Shown: positions 53,300 to 64,000, numbered from the stretch's first letter. The stretch: DNA of 64,000 nt from Pseudoips prasinana (GCA_951640165.1 OX621245.1:18592330-18656329); one strand, 5' to 3'. Made by a program: numbers and translations. Notes: generated by a model not told the origin, from the letters alone.

Positions 53300-54499
53300 T
53301 ATATATTCAAAAGAAGCTGTGTACGTTATACATCTTGGTCATTGCTTTATATTTAATAACATTTACCTTATAAAATATTGCTCATCACTCATAACCAGAA
53401 GCTTGATAATTTGTGCACTGTAATATTAAACGCTAACTAAGTTTTACATATTTATTTCTCACAACAATTCACTTATATGAGAACATTACATGTTACGTCG
53501 TCAATTGTTGTATTGTCGTCAATTGTTGGCATATATCCAGCGGCACTTAGTAATAAGTATTAAAATGTTATTAGATTACCCGTTCTTATCTTAAACTATC
53601 TTTTTAAAAAAAGTTTCACAGTCTCAGGATTATGTAGATGGGTCTTACAAAGTTTTATCAAAATCCGTCCGGTAGTTGACTATTAGTTGCATGAATGTCA
53701 CTTTCATAAACTTCCATAAGTTTACGAGAGTATTAAATAGCGTTTGAATCGTTTTGATATCCTTGTATGGCTAAAAAGATACCTTAAATGTGAAAGTAAG
53801 TGGGTTAATTAAGCAAACTAATAGGATAATTACTAATTTTATATAATTTGTAGTGACAGCATTTTATTTCGTAATAAATTTGTGTGGAAGAGTAACAAAT
53901 ATACACACTCACAAACTTTCACCTTTATAATATTATTAGTGTGATAATTGAATTGATTTTCTTATTAACAACTTAATTATAATGTTGTAGAAAATATCAC
54001 ACAATGTTTCGATTTTGTCGCCTACATTACAGCAATTTAAAAGCAATCAAAACCCATATCCTTTTGTGCGATCAAATAACCATAATCATAAAATTCGTAT
54101 TTACAACGCTATAATTTCTCATTCGAATATTTTTATAACGCATTTTACCACTGGTGGCGAAAGATTTAAACAAAATTAAATGCAAAGCCGCAGACTCATA
54201 TGACACTCGATTCTGGCGTTTGTTTTCAGAACAGTGAAAAATAACAGTTTAAGCAAAGCAAAATAAACACAAACTGAGATATAACATCTGAAGCCGCGGC
54301 AGCCAGATTCAACTGTATTAAGTGAAAAAGGATTTTATAGTTTAATGAAAGATAGTAACGGGTAACTCACGTAATTAATTTTATGTTGGATTATGCGAGA
54401 CGGGACGCGACGTCATGCGCGTCGCATTTGGCCTGAAGATATTGAAACTGTTGTAGTACGTCAGTTTTAATAATATTTTTTTTATAGTTTAACGTTATT
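53300..54499. other. Non-coding stretch with a Lep1 5' end
   Basis: 53905-53945 reversed reads 'actaataatattataaaggt' and 'gaaagtttgtgagtgtgt', a Lep1-type start in minus orientation. The matching 3' end was not found, though 53600-53700 has blocks of a related element (caaaatccgtccggtag). No exon. Confidence 0.5.
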
Positions 54500-54710
54500 T
54501 CTAGTTCCACGTGTGGTACAGCGGCTAAGACAGACGCCTGGCCGCGTCGTGTCCCGGGTTCGATTCCCGCGCCGGACAAATATTTGTGTGACCCATAAAT
54601 AGTTGTACGGAGTCTGGATGTATTTTGTGTCCGTCTAGTATATGTTTGTAAAGTTCCCCGAGACACAGGGATTAGATTCTCTAGTGCGAGCGTTGTCTTT
54701 TTTTTAAGTA
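54500..54710 (+). mobile_element. SINE family C, full-length copy
   Basis: The head 'ccacgtgtggtacagcggct' with B box 'gtcccgggttcgattcccgc' is followed by 'acaaatatttgtgtgaccca', 'gtctggatgtattttgtgtc' and 'gtatatgtttgtaaagttcc'. It is the best-preserved copy of the family in the window. Confidence 0.85.
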
Positions 54711-55079
54711 AAATAATACTTTTATTTATTGATTATTCATTTTTTACTTGATCAGAGATTACAGATCGATAAGATACTAAAACGATGCTCAAACAACTAA
54801 ATGAATAAATTTATGAAATTATTATTAATACGTTAATTAGCTCAAATTACATACACAATAGTAAAATAATATCGTTTGCCTTATGTTGACATGATTGTAG
54901 AAGAAAGGGGTGGATATGGATGAATAGTACAGAATTGTAACCTAATTTTGCATTAAATTATAACTTTTTTAAGTTTATTGGGGCTCTTACCATTAGGCGC
55001 AAAGAGGAGTCCACAGTAGGTTAGCTTACTACGGATCTAAAAACTACGGAAATTATTTACATAAATAAAAAAAAATCAA
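54711..55079. other. AT-rich stretch
   Basis: A short block 'taccattaggcgcaaagagg' then 'agtccacagtaggttag' (54990-55025) resembles the R1-clade 3' UTR block at 39600-39635 (caggcgccaagagaagtcca). Otherwise nothing. Confidence 0.4.
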
Positions 55080-55325
55080 ATGAACCGTAAGTCAAAGTAA
55101 TAAGACTTTTAAAATCGCTGATTTTTTTGTATTCATACAAATTCCATAATTCAATATAAAATAAAGAAAAATAAACTTTATTTCAAGAAACTAATTTAGT
55201 AAATAACAATGCATATTCATGTTAAATTAAAAATTCAGTGTATGTATTATGATTACAACATAACATTCTAATTGGGGTGTTTGAGGGTGTGCGTTAATTA
55301 CGTTACATGTTGTATAACCAAGTAT
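55080..55325. repeat. Dispersed repeat of about 250 bp, copy 2
   Basis: Matches 31025-31275 over its whole length with small differences (e.g. it has 'gggtgtgcg' where the other copy lacks it). The end 'tacgttacatgttgtat' is shared, after which the two diverge. Confidence 0.8.
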
Positions 55326-56514
55326 TTTGAATGAAATTCTCACACGAGAACGAGAACTCCCGGATTGTGTGCTACACCACGCAATAGGTTTACCAGATAC
55401 GGGGCCAGTCTAAAGTTTCGCCGCAACTTGATCTCCACAAATATCTTCCAAATTGATTCTGGACACACTATAGGTACATAGCTTCGTATGGCCCCATTGT
55501 TTGTGCACTGTGCGTCCTCCAAGTGTCTTTTAATAATATCAAAGCAACCCCCTCTTTCCTAATCAGACGTAATACCCCCATCATTGCATTTAAATGTAGT
55601 GGGACAGTTGCACATACCATCTCTTGTAACCGACCGTCTATTGCATCTCCACGTCAGTAACCGCTTTCAAACCCCAAAACGTTTGCAGCAAGTCACTTAG
55701 TTTGTGAGTTATTAGTGTGATGCGGTTAAAGTCCTAAAATATGCATTTTTATGTTTATCTAATACTTAGACTCTGTTTTCCCTGAGGAGAAGAAGGGGGA
55801 GGCAGAGACAACGGAATTCCATTTGTCACGATCTTTTGCACATATCTTTTGCCTCATTTACTGACATTATATTCTTCATACATGCTCGTCGGTTTAGGGT
55901 ATTTCTGATTTGGCCTTTCTTGAGAACGTCTCTGATTTGTTCTGAGAACGTTATCTAATACTTGTTACCTAATAAGCACCTACCTTAAAAACCAATGTGA
56001 ATACTAATTACCTACAATTTTCCATTCAGAACTATTTCACTATAATATAATAATAAATACTTTAAGTGTTTAAACCCACTTATGTAAATTTGACTGACAT
56101 AAGCCAAAAGTGATGACGAGCAATAAATAAAAATGGATCAGTTTTGTTGGTGGAAAATAAACCTCAAATAAATTGAGAGGCTATAAAATTAAACGCAGCC
56201 AACAGAACGTGTTATTCAGTGGTGACACAGGATACTCATTTAGATTGTTCATATTAAAATGTAAACCTCATTTTATTAATATACGTAGGTATGTTGAACA
56301 AGTTGCGGCTGAAGTGACCATATAATAGCTAATTGAATGCATTTGTGTGTCAGTGTCATGTATAATTATGAAAGTGAACTAATATGACTCAAGTTAGTAA
56401 ATATTTAAGGTTTTATACTATGTGCTGCTCTCCTGCCGGAGGTTAAAGCATTCACAAAAAATGTGTTTCAGTTACCTTGTAATCACATGGTTAGTCCTGC
56501 TGCGATACCGAATA
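55326..56514. other. Non-coding stretch with repeat-like blocks
   Basis: 55340-55700 is moderately G+C-rich with a 60-codon minus frame that was not recognised. 55760-55960 ('ctgttttccctgaggagaag', 'gtcacgatcttttgcacata') looks like a retrotransposon 3' UTR but cannot be assigned. No exon. Confidence 0.35.
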
Positions 56515-56800
56515 TTTTTGAGCATTTTTAACCGACTTCTAAAGAAGGAAGTTATCAACTCAACTGTGTGTTATTGTACGTTTGTGACGCGATTACTCCG
56601 TTATTTGTGAACTGATTTTGATATATTTGATAATAGGGATTGCTTTAAATATAGTCATACATATTTTGTTAAAATTTGGTTTTTTATTTTCCTTTTATTA
56701 GTCATTATACATGAAACATACCGAATTATGTTACTCCGCGATGTAATCTAACTTTCAAAGTTGGAAGAGGTAACAAACAAACTAACATACACACCTTTAG
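56515..56800 (+). repeat. Interspersed repeat ('aaccgacttctaaagaagga')
   Basis: The start 'aaccgacttctaaagaagga' and 'gttatcaactc', with 'gcgattactccgttatttgt', are blocks of a widespread lepidopteran repeat. A second short start (taactgaccccaaatgaagg) lies at about 61207. No coding capacity. Confidence 0.6.
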
Positions 56801-56944
56801 AATTATAAAATTAGTACTGATTCCTACTAAATTTATGTTATTTTTTATATTTGTAAACAATAATTAAGATATATCTAGTCTCTTTATTCAAATATTACCT
56901 TTATCTGGAACAGATAGAAGCGTCACTCTGTGACTGTCGTCATA

Positions 56945-57290
56945 CTGTGATAGCTAATCGTCTGCCAAGCGTGGCATTTTAGCATGTACCCCCATTCTTA
57001 GGGAAAGCACTTTTTCAGCTGTGGACGTAATTTGGCCGACATGATGATATACATATTATATATTAGGTGAAGTTTGCACCCATTTACAGTCGTGTCGGAC
57101 AACCACTGCTGGACAAAGGCCTCCCCAAAAGATTTCCACAATACAGTTGTATCTATCATTTGGAGGAATATACCAATATGCAAACGAGTTGGCGATCTCA
57201 GTATGGTGGTCAAAGTAGACAGAAAGACGCTGCTGCCCGTTCAAGTGCATGCCCAGCCTTGAAGTGGAGATTATAAGACGTGCAAAGAAA
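56945..57290. mobile_element. Two RTE-like 3' tails facing each other
   Basis: 56945-57048 is plus-oriented ('cgtctgccaagcgtggcatt', 'cagctgtggacgtaatttgg', ending in atgatgat). 57095-57275 is minus-oriented ('ccactgctggacaaaggcct', 'ccccaaaagatttccacaat'). Their tails meet near 57050-57090, so the two insertions are tail-to-tail. Confidence 0.7.
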
Positions 57291-57588
57291 TATATGAAAT
57301 TTTCTGTTAAGCTTTTTAATTTAGTCAAGTTTTACGTTATAAAAACTGTTATAAAACGTTGCTTAGTTTGAGGATTAAACGGAAAGATTACAGTGTGACA
57401 TTCATTAGCGGCAATCAGTCAAGCGAACTAAGCAGGGGGGCCTTCCGACAGCTGACTGCTACTTATCTAAATAAGATCGCTGTCGTGCGTGATGGATTTT
57501 AAGACCCTCGTCCCACTTGCCTACGTCGCCCAGTAATTTAAAATCAGCCTTCAGTTTAAAATCTTGCTAAATATTTACAGGGCTTAAC

Positions 57589-57915
57589 ACATCTCATAGG
57601 ATTTGACATGGGTACAGATACCTACATACGTTACTTATATCGCCAACAACGGAGGTGCACTGCCTTAAACGGTTCGTGAACGATCAGTGCAGTAAGGTAA
57701 CGGACGAACTCAGTGTATTTCGGGTGGTTTGATTTCCCTATAGGCATTAAAACACATAACTATTTGTCTCATGGGATTTGACATGGATACAGAAACCTTA
57801 TATTGGCAGCAACGGAGGTGCTCATTGTTGCCTTAATCGGTCCGTGAACGATCAGTGACGTAATAGACGGCCTCAGCGTATTTCGGATGGTTGGTCCCCG
57901 CATAGGAATTAAAAC
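57589..57915. repeat. Direct duplication of a 162-174-bp unit
   Basis: Both units have 'ggatttgacatgg', 'acaacggaggtgc' / 'gcaacggaggtgc', 'gtgaacgatcagtg', 'gtatttcgg' and 'attaaaac'. Unit 1 is 57589-57752 and unit 2 about 57763-57915. No frame or known family. A longer array may once have existed. Confidence 0.75.
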
Positions 57916-57964
57916 TATTTATTAAAACATAGGAATTACTATTTGTGTGAATTAAATATTATGT

Positions 57965-58175
57965 GGGTTGACGGCTGATGGGGCAGAAAGGTTCTCGAGG
58001 GGTGACCATGAACCGGAAGACGCAGCGTGGGCAGGCCCCCTACAAGGTGGACTGCAAGGGTCGCGGGAAGCCGTTGGATGCGGGCAGCGCAGGACCGGCT
58101 ATTGTGGAGACCCTTGGGGGAGAACTTTGTCCAGCAGTGGACGTCTTTCGGTTGTTATGATGATGATGATGATAA
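57965..58175 (+). mobile_element. RTE LINE 3' end
   Basis: 'gtgaccatgaaccggaagac', 'gcagcgtgggcaggcccc', 'ccttgggggagaactttgtc', 'cagcagtggacgtctttcgg', then (atg)n. The G+C-rich block before the tail is the classical end of lepidopteran RTE elements. The ORF is absent apart from the last codons. Confidence 0.75.
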
Positions 58176-58274
58176 TTTGTGTTTCTGCGTCTATGCGTAA
58201 AGTCCCTCATGAATGATCCAAAGATTCACTTCCCTAATGCGGGCTTAGTCTTTTTACCAATCAGCGGTAATGAC

Positions 58275-58700
58275 GCGACGGGCCAGTTGGTGTGGTTGGT
58301 AAATGCAGATTCTCACACAGTACAGATATTTGTGTAAATGAACATGCCTGTATGCCCCGAGTCTGAGTGTCATGATCTATATAAGTATGTATTTACAAAG
58401 AATAAGAATAAGAATAATTTATTAACCAAAGAAAAGTTACATAAATCCTTATATCTAGTTACTAGAGTATAATACAAAAATGAGCATAACTCTTTCTTAT
58501 GGCTTTCACACTAGGGCTAGCCTGTCTTGTGAAAACCCAAAAAAAAAAAAATAATAGTAATTAGATATCTGTCAAAAGAATAGTACGTAGTAGTTGTATT
58601 ATAGATATTATTATTATCAGGTTTCCTTAGTACAACTGTAGTGTGAATAATGTCCCAGGATATATTGTCCCAGGATGTATCAATCTATATTATGGTGATT
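58275..58700 (+). mobile_element. SINE family A copy interrupted by a LINE 3' end
   Basis: Head and first body (58275-58398, 'gggccagttggtgtggttgg' ... 'gatctatataagtatgta') and last part (about 58615-58680, 'caggtttccttagtacaac' ... 'gtgaataatgtcccaggata') are separated by about 215 bp. The insert begins with (aataag)n, i.e. the (cttatt)n microsatellite-type tail of a minus-strand CR1-like LINE. Confidence 0.7.
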
Positions 58701-59217
58701 TCCAGAGAGATTTTATTGATGAATACCTTTTAGTTTGCTTAGCTGTTGGTCTCATAACCGTTAAAAAAGATGTCAAATAGGCGGCTTTAACAAATGTGTC
58801 ATAAGGGTAAATGACAGACAAATAATAATGTTATTATTAGTAATAATAATTATACTGCTTACCTTCTTCAGGCTGAATCCCGCTCTTAGGGGCGACTTGT
58901 GTGTGTTGGAACAAAAGTTAGCCATTGAAAGTGTATTTGTGTGACCGCGTTTCACCAAGAAACGCAATTTCTGTTGAAGCGACAGAAACGTATCTTCTGC
59001 GATCTTTTAATCCTACATGCCTACAGAGAGGTCAGGTCGTCTGCCTGACCTTTCTGTTTATTGCGTTGCATGCCCACCAAGACACTGAGGGCTCAGTGTA
59101 GAATGAGAAGCTTCCTTGTCAGTATAAATCAATATATTTAATTTTGGCCCAGACTGAGACTGCATCATCTCTGGTGGACAACGATAAAATATGAGTCGCA
59201 AGCTGAAAGTTACTTTC

Positions 59218-59255
<38 letters not shown>

Positions 59256-60116
59256 CTCACTAGAAGTGCGCTCTGTTCGTCTTTTATATAGATTTTTGAG
59301 ACGAATTTGCAATTAAACTAAATATTATTTGAGGTTGAACTGTTAGAAAGAAGAGGCAGTTAATAATTACTACTTTAATGTATGATTGGTGTTTGTTTTA
59401 TTTTATCTCTCATTTGTAAGACATCTCAATTGTCCGTGACTTATTTATATTATATTTAAGCTAAATTGCCGTGATAGTCCCTCGGCACCATCAGAATTAC
59501 CAGCGCTAGAACAATAAAATGTTCTAGCAAATACTGAGATGGTGCCACTTCGGACTTGTACGGACAACAAGAGTCTTTGTTTTTTTATTTATATTTTATT
59601 TTTATTGTTATTTAATATTTTGTAGTCTGTGCAATTTCAGAATAAAATTTTTCTCACTTTCTTTTTCTTTACACGCTGAAAAATAACTTGGACTTTTTTT
59701 ACTATCTGGTTTAAAATAACAAGCAGTCCATCATAATTTAGCCTGCCATATCATCTCACATTTAATCATTCATAATAAAATGAAATATTTTCAGAAAAAG
59801 TAACAAATATGTATAATAATTAGTACTGATTTACATAACACTTAAAACCTTTTACGCGAAACTAACAGACACAGTTCTCACATTCGACTATTGAACGAAT
59901 ACATTTCGGATTTATCAGTGTAATTTAATTCTGCATATGTAAGCCAGTTTAGTAGGTACAGTCAACAACGAAGATATCTATCTATACAGAGCTCAAATAT
60001 GATCGCTTTTATTTTCCTTATGGAGAGATATATGCTCGCGATCAAAAATTATGCTAATAAAGTAGATTTAGACCTACATACATAATTAAATATTGATGTA
60101 ATACTGTGATTTCTAC
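58701..60116. other. AT-rich non-coding stretch
   Basis: 59224-59250 is a (TA)n microsatellite. 59484-59546 is an imperfect inverted repeat (ggcaccatca ... gctagaaca / tgttctagc ... gatggtgcc). No exon recognised. Confidence 0.5.
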
Positions 60117-60290
60117 CTGCCGTTTATGTTGGAAGGGAATCTGTCTGACTACGCCAGCCATGTAGCCAGGCCGACCGCCGCGCGCCGCAGGGATTCGGCA
60201 TTCCCGCGCCGCCCGTCTGTCTGAGATTCGCTTTCGCACTCCGTCCGTGTTGTTTGCTAGCACCGCTGCTGTGCGTATTATAAAACATTA
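60117..60290 (-). promoter_or_regulatory. Candidate promoter and first exon of an unidentified gene
   Basis: A G+C-rich island of about 150 bp stands out from AT-rich DNA. On the minus strand a TATA-like TTTTATAATAC (about 60284-60274) is followed by a G+C-rich leader, an ATG at 60161 and 15 codons (MAGVVRQIPFQHKRQ) ending exactly at a consensus splice donor CAG|GTAGAAAT (exon end 60117, phase 0). Everything fits a first exon, but no second exon was found in the window, so it remains a candidate. A transposon origin is also possible. Confidence 0.4.
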
Positions 60291-60374
60291 TGTTGGCGTG
60301 TGTGTTTCATCAGCCGGCTGGCACTAATAGTGTATGGTGTACAAGACAATCGCAGCTCATTACATCTCATCCTC

Positions 60375-60538
60375 TGTGTCGCAGGGTACTTTACAAACAT
60401 ATAAGTGATGGATACAAAGTACATCCAAACTTAGGACAACTATTTATGGGCCACATAGTTTTCTTGCACGGGAATCGAACGCGAGACACGGAGTAGCAAG
60501 TCGACAGTCTTAACCACTGCGCCACACGAGCAGACTGG
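60375..60538 (-). mobile_element. SINE family C copy
   Basis: Reversed: 'ctgctcgtgtggcgcagtgg', B-box region 'cgtgtctcgcgttcgattcc', 'gtgtggcccataaatagttg' variant, and 'tttggatgtactttgtatcc', ending 'agtaccctgcgacacag'. Confidence 0.8.
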
Positions 60539-61427
60539 AGCTCAACAAAGATCTGTTTCTTATTCCCAGTATTTTTTCCCACGTCCTTCTGGTCAGTCGA
60601 TCAGAGCAAAGCAAGTATTATCACTGGCCTGGTACAGACATTTATTGTACTGACTGTATGTTCCATAAAATCTCTCTACAGTCCAAAGTACCTACAGTAT
60701 AAGGAAAATTTGGATTAAACGTGACTGCCAGAGTCCCAGGCGCCGAGTCTTACGGGTAACATAGCGCTAATGACCCTACATTCACAAGGGAGAATTCTCA
60801 GCTAACTGCGACATTAAGACCTTCTTATTTGGCTATTTCACTTCGTTATAGGGCTTTTGTGGCAGCCGTTGAAAAAATATAGAGTTTACATTTATGAAAC
60901 GATAGTGGAATGTAATATGATCAATATTATTAAGTTCGATTGAAAATTTGTTATGATAATAAAGCTTTGTTATAAAAAATCTATTGTACTTTATATTTTG
61001 ATTCCATTTGCGGCGCTTACATTTAATCTATGAGCATAATAATTTTTTTCTAGTCTAGACGCGGTCTGTTTTCTGTTATAATAACCAATTGTATATTAGA
61101 ATGTAATTAGAAGAGTTAGAGTATTTATGTGTATATCTTTCTAAAAAGAGATATCGAATACTGCAGAAAAAAAATTGCAGTTCTTGCTTATAACCAACTA
61201 TTTTTAACTGACCCCAAATGAAGGGGGTTATCAAAATATGTATGTATGTGACAGGTATTTTCCTATGTATCTTACCTTCTTCTCTTTGTTGTTTATGAGC
61301 CCAGAATAAAAATTCTTTTTTTTATCTATAGTGAAATTGTCCCATATAAATTTTGTTCCAATCGTTATGTGTTTTAAATTGTTATTATTGTGAATAAATT
61401 TCCATTTGACTCATACAGAGATAATAA
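60539..61427. other. AT-rich non-coding stretch
   Basis: A short repeat start at about 61205-61250 (see 56515-56800). Otherwise nothing recognisable. Confidence 0.35.
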
Positions 61428-61682
61428 TATCTTGGGACATTATTCATAGACGGCCATCTGATCCTAAACTAAGCAGAAATGTTGAAAATTGTACTATGGC
61501 ACCAGATAATTGCACCATATACTACTTTTCTTTTGTAAATACATACTTATAAAGATAATTACACCCAGACTCAGGAAAAAGCGACATGTTCATGAACAAA
61601 TATATCTGTCCTGGGTGGGAATCGAACCCACGACCTGCGGCGTGAAAGGCAAGCATTTACCAACCACGCCAATTGGGGCGTC
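61428..61682 (-). mobile_element. SINE family A, near full-length copy
   Basis: Reversed: head 'gccccaattggcgtggttgg', B box 'cgtgggttcgattcccaccc', body 'acatgtcgctttttcctgag', 'attatctttataagtatgta' and 'gaataatgtcccaagatatt'. A 7-8-bp insertion lies in the 'ctgcttag' part. Confidence 0.85.
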
Positions 61683-62258
61683 AAGATATATCTATCTTAT
61701 TCGCTCGAATAAAGAATCACATTTAAATGATAAAGGAATACCGTTTGTCGACCTGATCTGTATTTAAAATAAAGTGATTCAATATGATCAATGTCTAAAA
61801 ATGAATGTGTACGTACGTTTATATTTAGTATTTCTTTGAAAACTAATATAAGTTGGAATTGCAATATTATTTTGCGCATTCAACAGTGCAGCACAACTTT
61901 ACTGTCTCCTTTATTTCTATTACATATATAACAGCCTTTTCTTTATGCTTTATTGTAAACAGAAAATACATTTATAAATTATATCATCTAAAGCTAGTCT
62001 TCAGAGAGGAGCTTAACTCAATATGAGTTTTCTTTCAGCAAACCCCTGTTATTGTGCGAGTTGTGTGTAAAATTATAAATAGTGCACACCAAATAGCTAA
62101 GTAGACATTAAAACTAAAACCAGTAATACCTGAAACAATTAAATACATACATTACTAATATTACTTATTATACCTAATATAATAAATAACAACATACCCA
62201 TAATTATATAACTATATAATAAATAGTATCTTACCTGCTTGCTTACCTGCTGGCTTAC
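61683..62258. other. AT-rich non-coding stretch
   Basis: No recognisable feature; if the candidate exon at 62259-62408 is real, this is its first intron. Confidence 0.35.
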
Positions 62259-62408
62259 CTGCTTAAACTTTCCAATCAACATACCAATTAGATAAAGCAG
62301 AAAATGTTCTTTTGTTCTTCTCCGAAATACCAATGACCAATCTAGCGTATACAAAATAAGGAAGAGAATTCCATAAGCACAGCGTCCGAATTGTAAAAGA
62401 GTAGTCAT
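62259..62408 (-). CDS. Candidate first coding exon, small membrane protein
   Basis: The ATG at 62408 (CCAAT before it) opens a 50-codon frame, MTTLLQFGRCAYGIL..., with two hydrophobic segments (about residues 11-28 and 36-46) separated by the basic FRRRTKEH. It ends at KFKQ with a strong donor CAG|GTAAGC at phase 0. Two further CAG|GTAAG donors follow at 12-bp steps, so alternative use would add 4 or 8 residues (VSQQ, VSKQ) in frame. Upstream are promoter-like words (see 62545-62600). No downstream exon was found and the protein is not recognised. It could be fortuitous. Confidence 0.4.
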
Positions 62409-62544
62409 ATTGGCTGGATACTCAGCAGTAAGGAAGTGGCTGAGCGACAGAGTTTACTACATGGGACCAAACACACAAAGCATTCAGAGAGTGCTGGGAT
62501 CGAGAGGGTTATTAAGAACAGACTAGAGAAATGAGAGAATATAA

Positions 62545-62600
62545 CAATCTCAACGCTGCCAAACAGATAACCTTTTCTACTGTGACCGGAAGTGTGACAC
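62545..62600 (-). promoter_or_regulatory. Promoter-like words upstream of the candidate exon
   Basis: Minus strand TTGGCAGCGTTG (62562-62551) resembles the TGGCAGCCCTG before the TGN38/46-like gene, and CCGGAAGT (62586-62593, plus strand) is an ETS-type site. They lie 140-190 bp before the ATG at 62408 and just before an ATG at 62601 on the other strand, so the region could be bidirectional. This is inference from motif similarity. Confidence 0.3.
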
Positions 62601-63273
62601 ATGGTTATATTTCCGGACGCCGAAGATGAAACGAATACATATATTCTTCAGAATATATGTATTTTCGAGCTTTGTGAGAAGTTCTTCATTAGCGCCGAGA
62701 AACATATGACATCAGCATAGCCTAGAAGACGGATTAGAAGTGATCATGCAAGATTAACTTAAGCGCATAATGGTCGGACTTTTTGGAGCATTTTGTGAGA
62801 ATGTAAGGAACAGTACATTCTCCTGCCTACCTCTGTAACGTGACCCGTCATGACAAGCCTCAGTCGATAAATACCCGACATTTTTGGCAGATTTGTAGAA
62901 CAGTATAACAACATCGATAACGGGAACTGGAGGAGGACTATTGTTTGAAATCGAATGAACCATATACCTGCCACCAATAAAGGCCTTGGGTGTGGTACGT
63001 CGGCATCAAGACCGCGCCACTCAGATGAAGTATTTTCGCAACGGACAGATTATGAGCGCCCTCGAAGATAAGAGTCACACAGAACATGACCTCGCTATTA
63101 ATGAAGACGAGATATTTAGGGAAGATAGGATACCACGGAGAATGTCAAAATCAACGGAGTTAAAAGCACTGCTGAAGTCCAATAAGACCATCACCGTAAG
63201 TAATTTACGCTCCATGGCCAGTCAAATATCATCAGTTATTTTTACTAAGATAGTAACGGTGTGGCCAGAGTGA
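62601..63273 (+). pseudogene. Unrecognised coding-like block, plus strand, with stops
   Basis: An ATG at 62601 opens 39 codons (MVIFPDAEDETNTY...CEKFF) up to a stop. In another frame, from about 62867, the plus strand reads DKYPTFLADL, stop, NSITTSITGTGGGLLFEIE, stop, TIYLPPIKALGVVRRHQDRA, then MKYFRNGQIMSALEDKS and MSKSTELKALLKSNKTITVS up to WPE and a stop at 63273. Composition is protein-like over some 130 codons, but two in-frame stops break it. It could be a decayed gene or transposon ORF; the family was not recognised. Confidence 0.4.
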
Positions 63274-63871
63274 AATCCTCGAAAAGCGGAAGCCTTTTTA
63301 TAGTTGCAATCTTTTCATTACCTCTTAATTAATGCTAAATGCATTAATAGATAAATCTTTAGCGATAATACAAAGGCTCCAACGTAATGAATTAATGTTC
63401 CTTTTGATAAATTATACGTAAACACAGTGAGGTATTTAGCCCGACGATAAATACTCTAGTTTCGGTTACATTGAAGCTTGAGTAATGAATTTGAGATATA
63501 GATTAGACGGTTTAATCAATATCGATAATGTATTCAACGCAACTGTTTCAATGTTCACCTAGCACCGGGAACCTTCTCATTTCTACTCCAAATGGAATAA
63601 AAGCCACCCATTACGAGATGAACAGAAAATTCAATTCGCTGAATGTGGTTGAGAACATTTTGATTACATAGCGAGTCGCAAACACTCTATCTGTGCCATA
63701 CAGGTAAATAATTGGATACATGAAATTCGATTGCGTCATCTCGTTTTGCGCAGATTCCTAAGCCTTCTATGGAAACTTGTGTAAGTCTTACGTACTTTCA
63801 CGCTTGCAGTTTCACTTGTTTAAAGTTTCTCCGCAAATCGTTTTGCTTGTGGATTTTCTTGTGATGGGTAT
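63274..63871. other. Repeat-poor non-coding stretch
   Basis: Balanced, low-repeat sequence with no frame. None of the window's repeat families occurs here. It may be single-copy flanking or regulatory DNA. Confidence 0.3.
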
Positions 63872-64000
63872 ATATCCTACTAATATTATAAACGAGAAAG
63901 TTAAAGTATGGATGGATGGATGTTTGTTACTCTTACACGTAAAAACTATTGAATGCATTTTAATGAAACTTTACTATAATATAGCTATACATCAGAATAA
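63872..64000 (+). mobile_element. Lep1-type Helitron-like element, 5' part, runs off the window
   Basis: Begins 'atcctactaatattataaac', followed by (ggat)n and 'gtttgttactcttacacgta', the usual Lep1 start. The 3' end lies outside the window. Confidence 0.75.

Overview
This is a window of AT-rich eukaryotic nuclear DNA, almost certainly from a moth or butterfly (Lepidoptera). The reasons are Lep1-type Helitron-like ends (start CTACTAATATTATAAA, end AGCTAGT), retrotransposon tails with CATCATCAT beside 'CAGCTGGACAAAGGCC', tRNA-headed SINEs with a shared body, and a gene with small exons and canonical GT/AG introns. No bacterial-type operon, CRISPR array, rRNA gene or free-standing tRNA gene was seen.

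The one host gene that can be assembled lies on the minus strand between 16857 and 6845. Four exons (16857-15861, 14133-13996, 7953-7835, 6982-6845) join in frame into a 463-residue type I membrane protein. It has a signal peptide, an eight-cysteine luminal domain, a low-complexity and then acidic stalk, one membrane span and a basic tail with a YRRL sorting signal. The membrane-proximal HNKSK...LEGR sequence and the tail motif fit the trans-Golgi network protein TGN38/TGN46 (TGOLN2) family. Its introns are filled with SINEs, hairpins, a tandem duplication and a GC-rich MITE.

Three transposons look structurally complete. They are a mariner (17266-18546, D34D transposase, 22-bp terminal repeats, TA duplication), a DD41D Tc1/mariner-type element (51977-53299), and an antisense non-LTR retrotransposon of about 4.9 kb (24114 to about 29040) with intact ORF1 (FP-like, coiled coil) and ORF2 (endonuclease plus reverse transcriptase). 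Decayed elements include an RTE body inside a larger Helitron-like element (31276-35718), an R1-clade 3' end with an 11-bp target duplication (39194-39721), and a decayed jockey-type RT (44050-44650). Several LINE C-terminal fragments are also present, some nested inside SINEs.

SINEs are of at least four kinds. Families A and B have different tRNA-like heads but related bodies. Family C has a third head, and one family is headed by a 5S rRNA-like sequence (43061-43304, 49510-49757). MITEs and foldback elements are frequent, including a 679-bp element with perfect 31-bp terminal inverted repeats (43305-43983).

The right part of the window (60-63 kb) holds two promoter/first-exon candidates on the minus strand: 60117-60290, and 62259-62408 with three in-frame splice donors. 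It also holds an unrecognised coding-like block on the plus strand at about 62600-63273. These are the least explained parts of the window. The rest is AT-rich non-coding DNA and old repeats.
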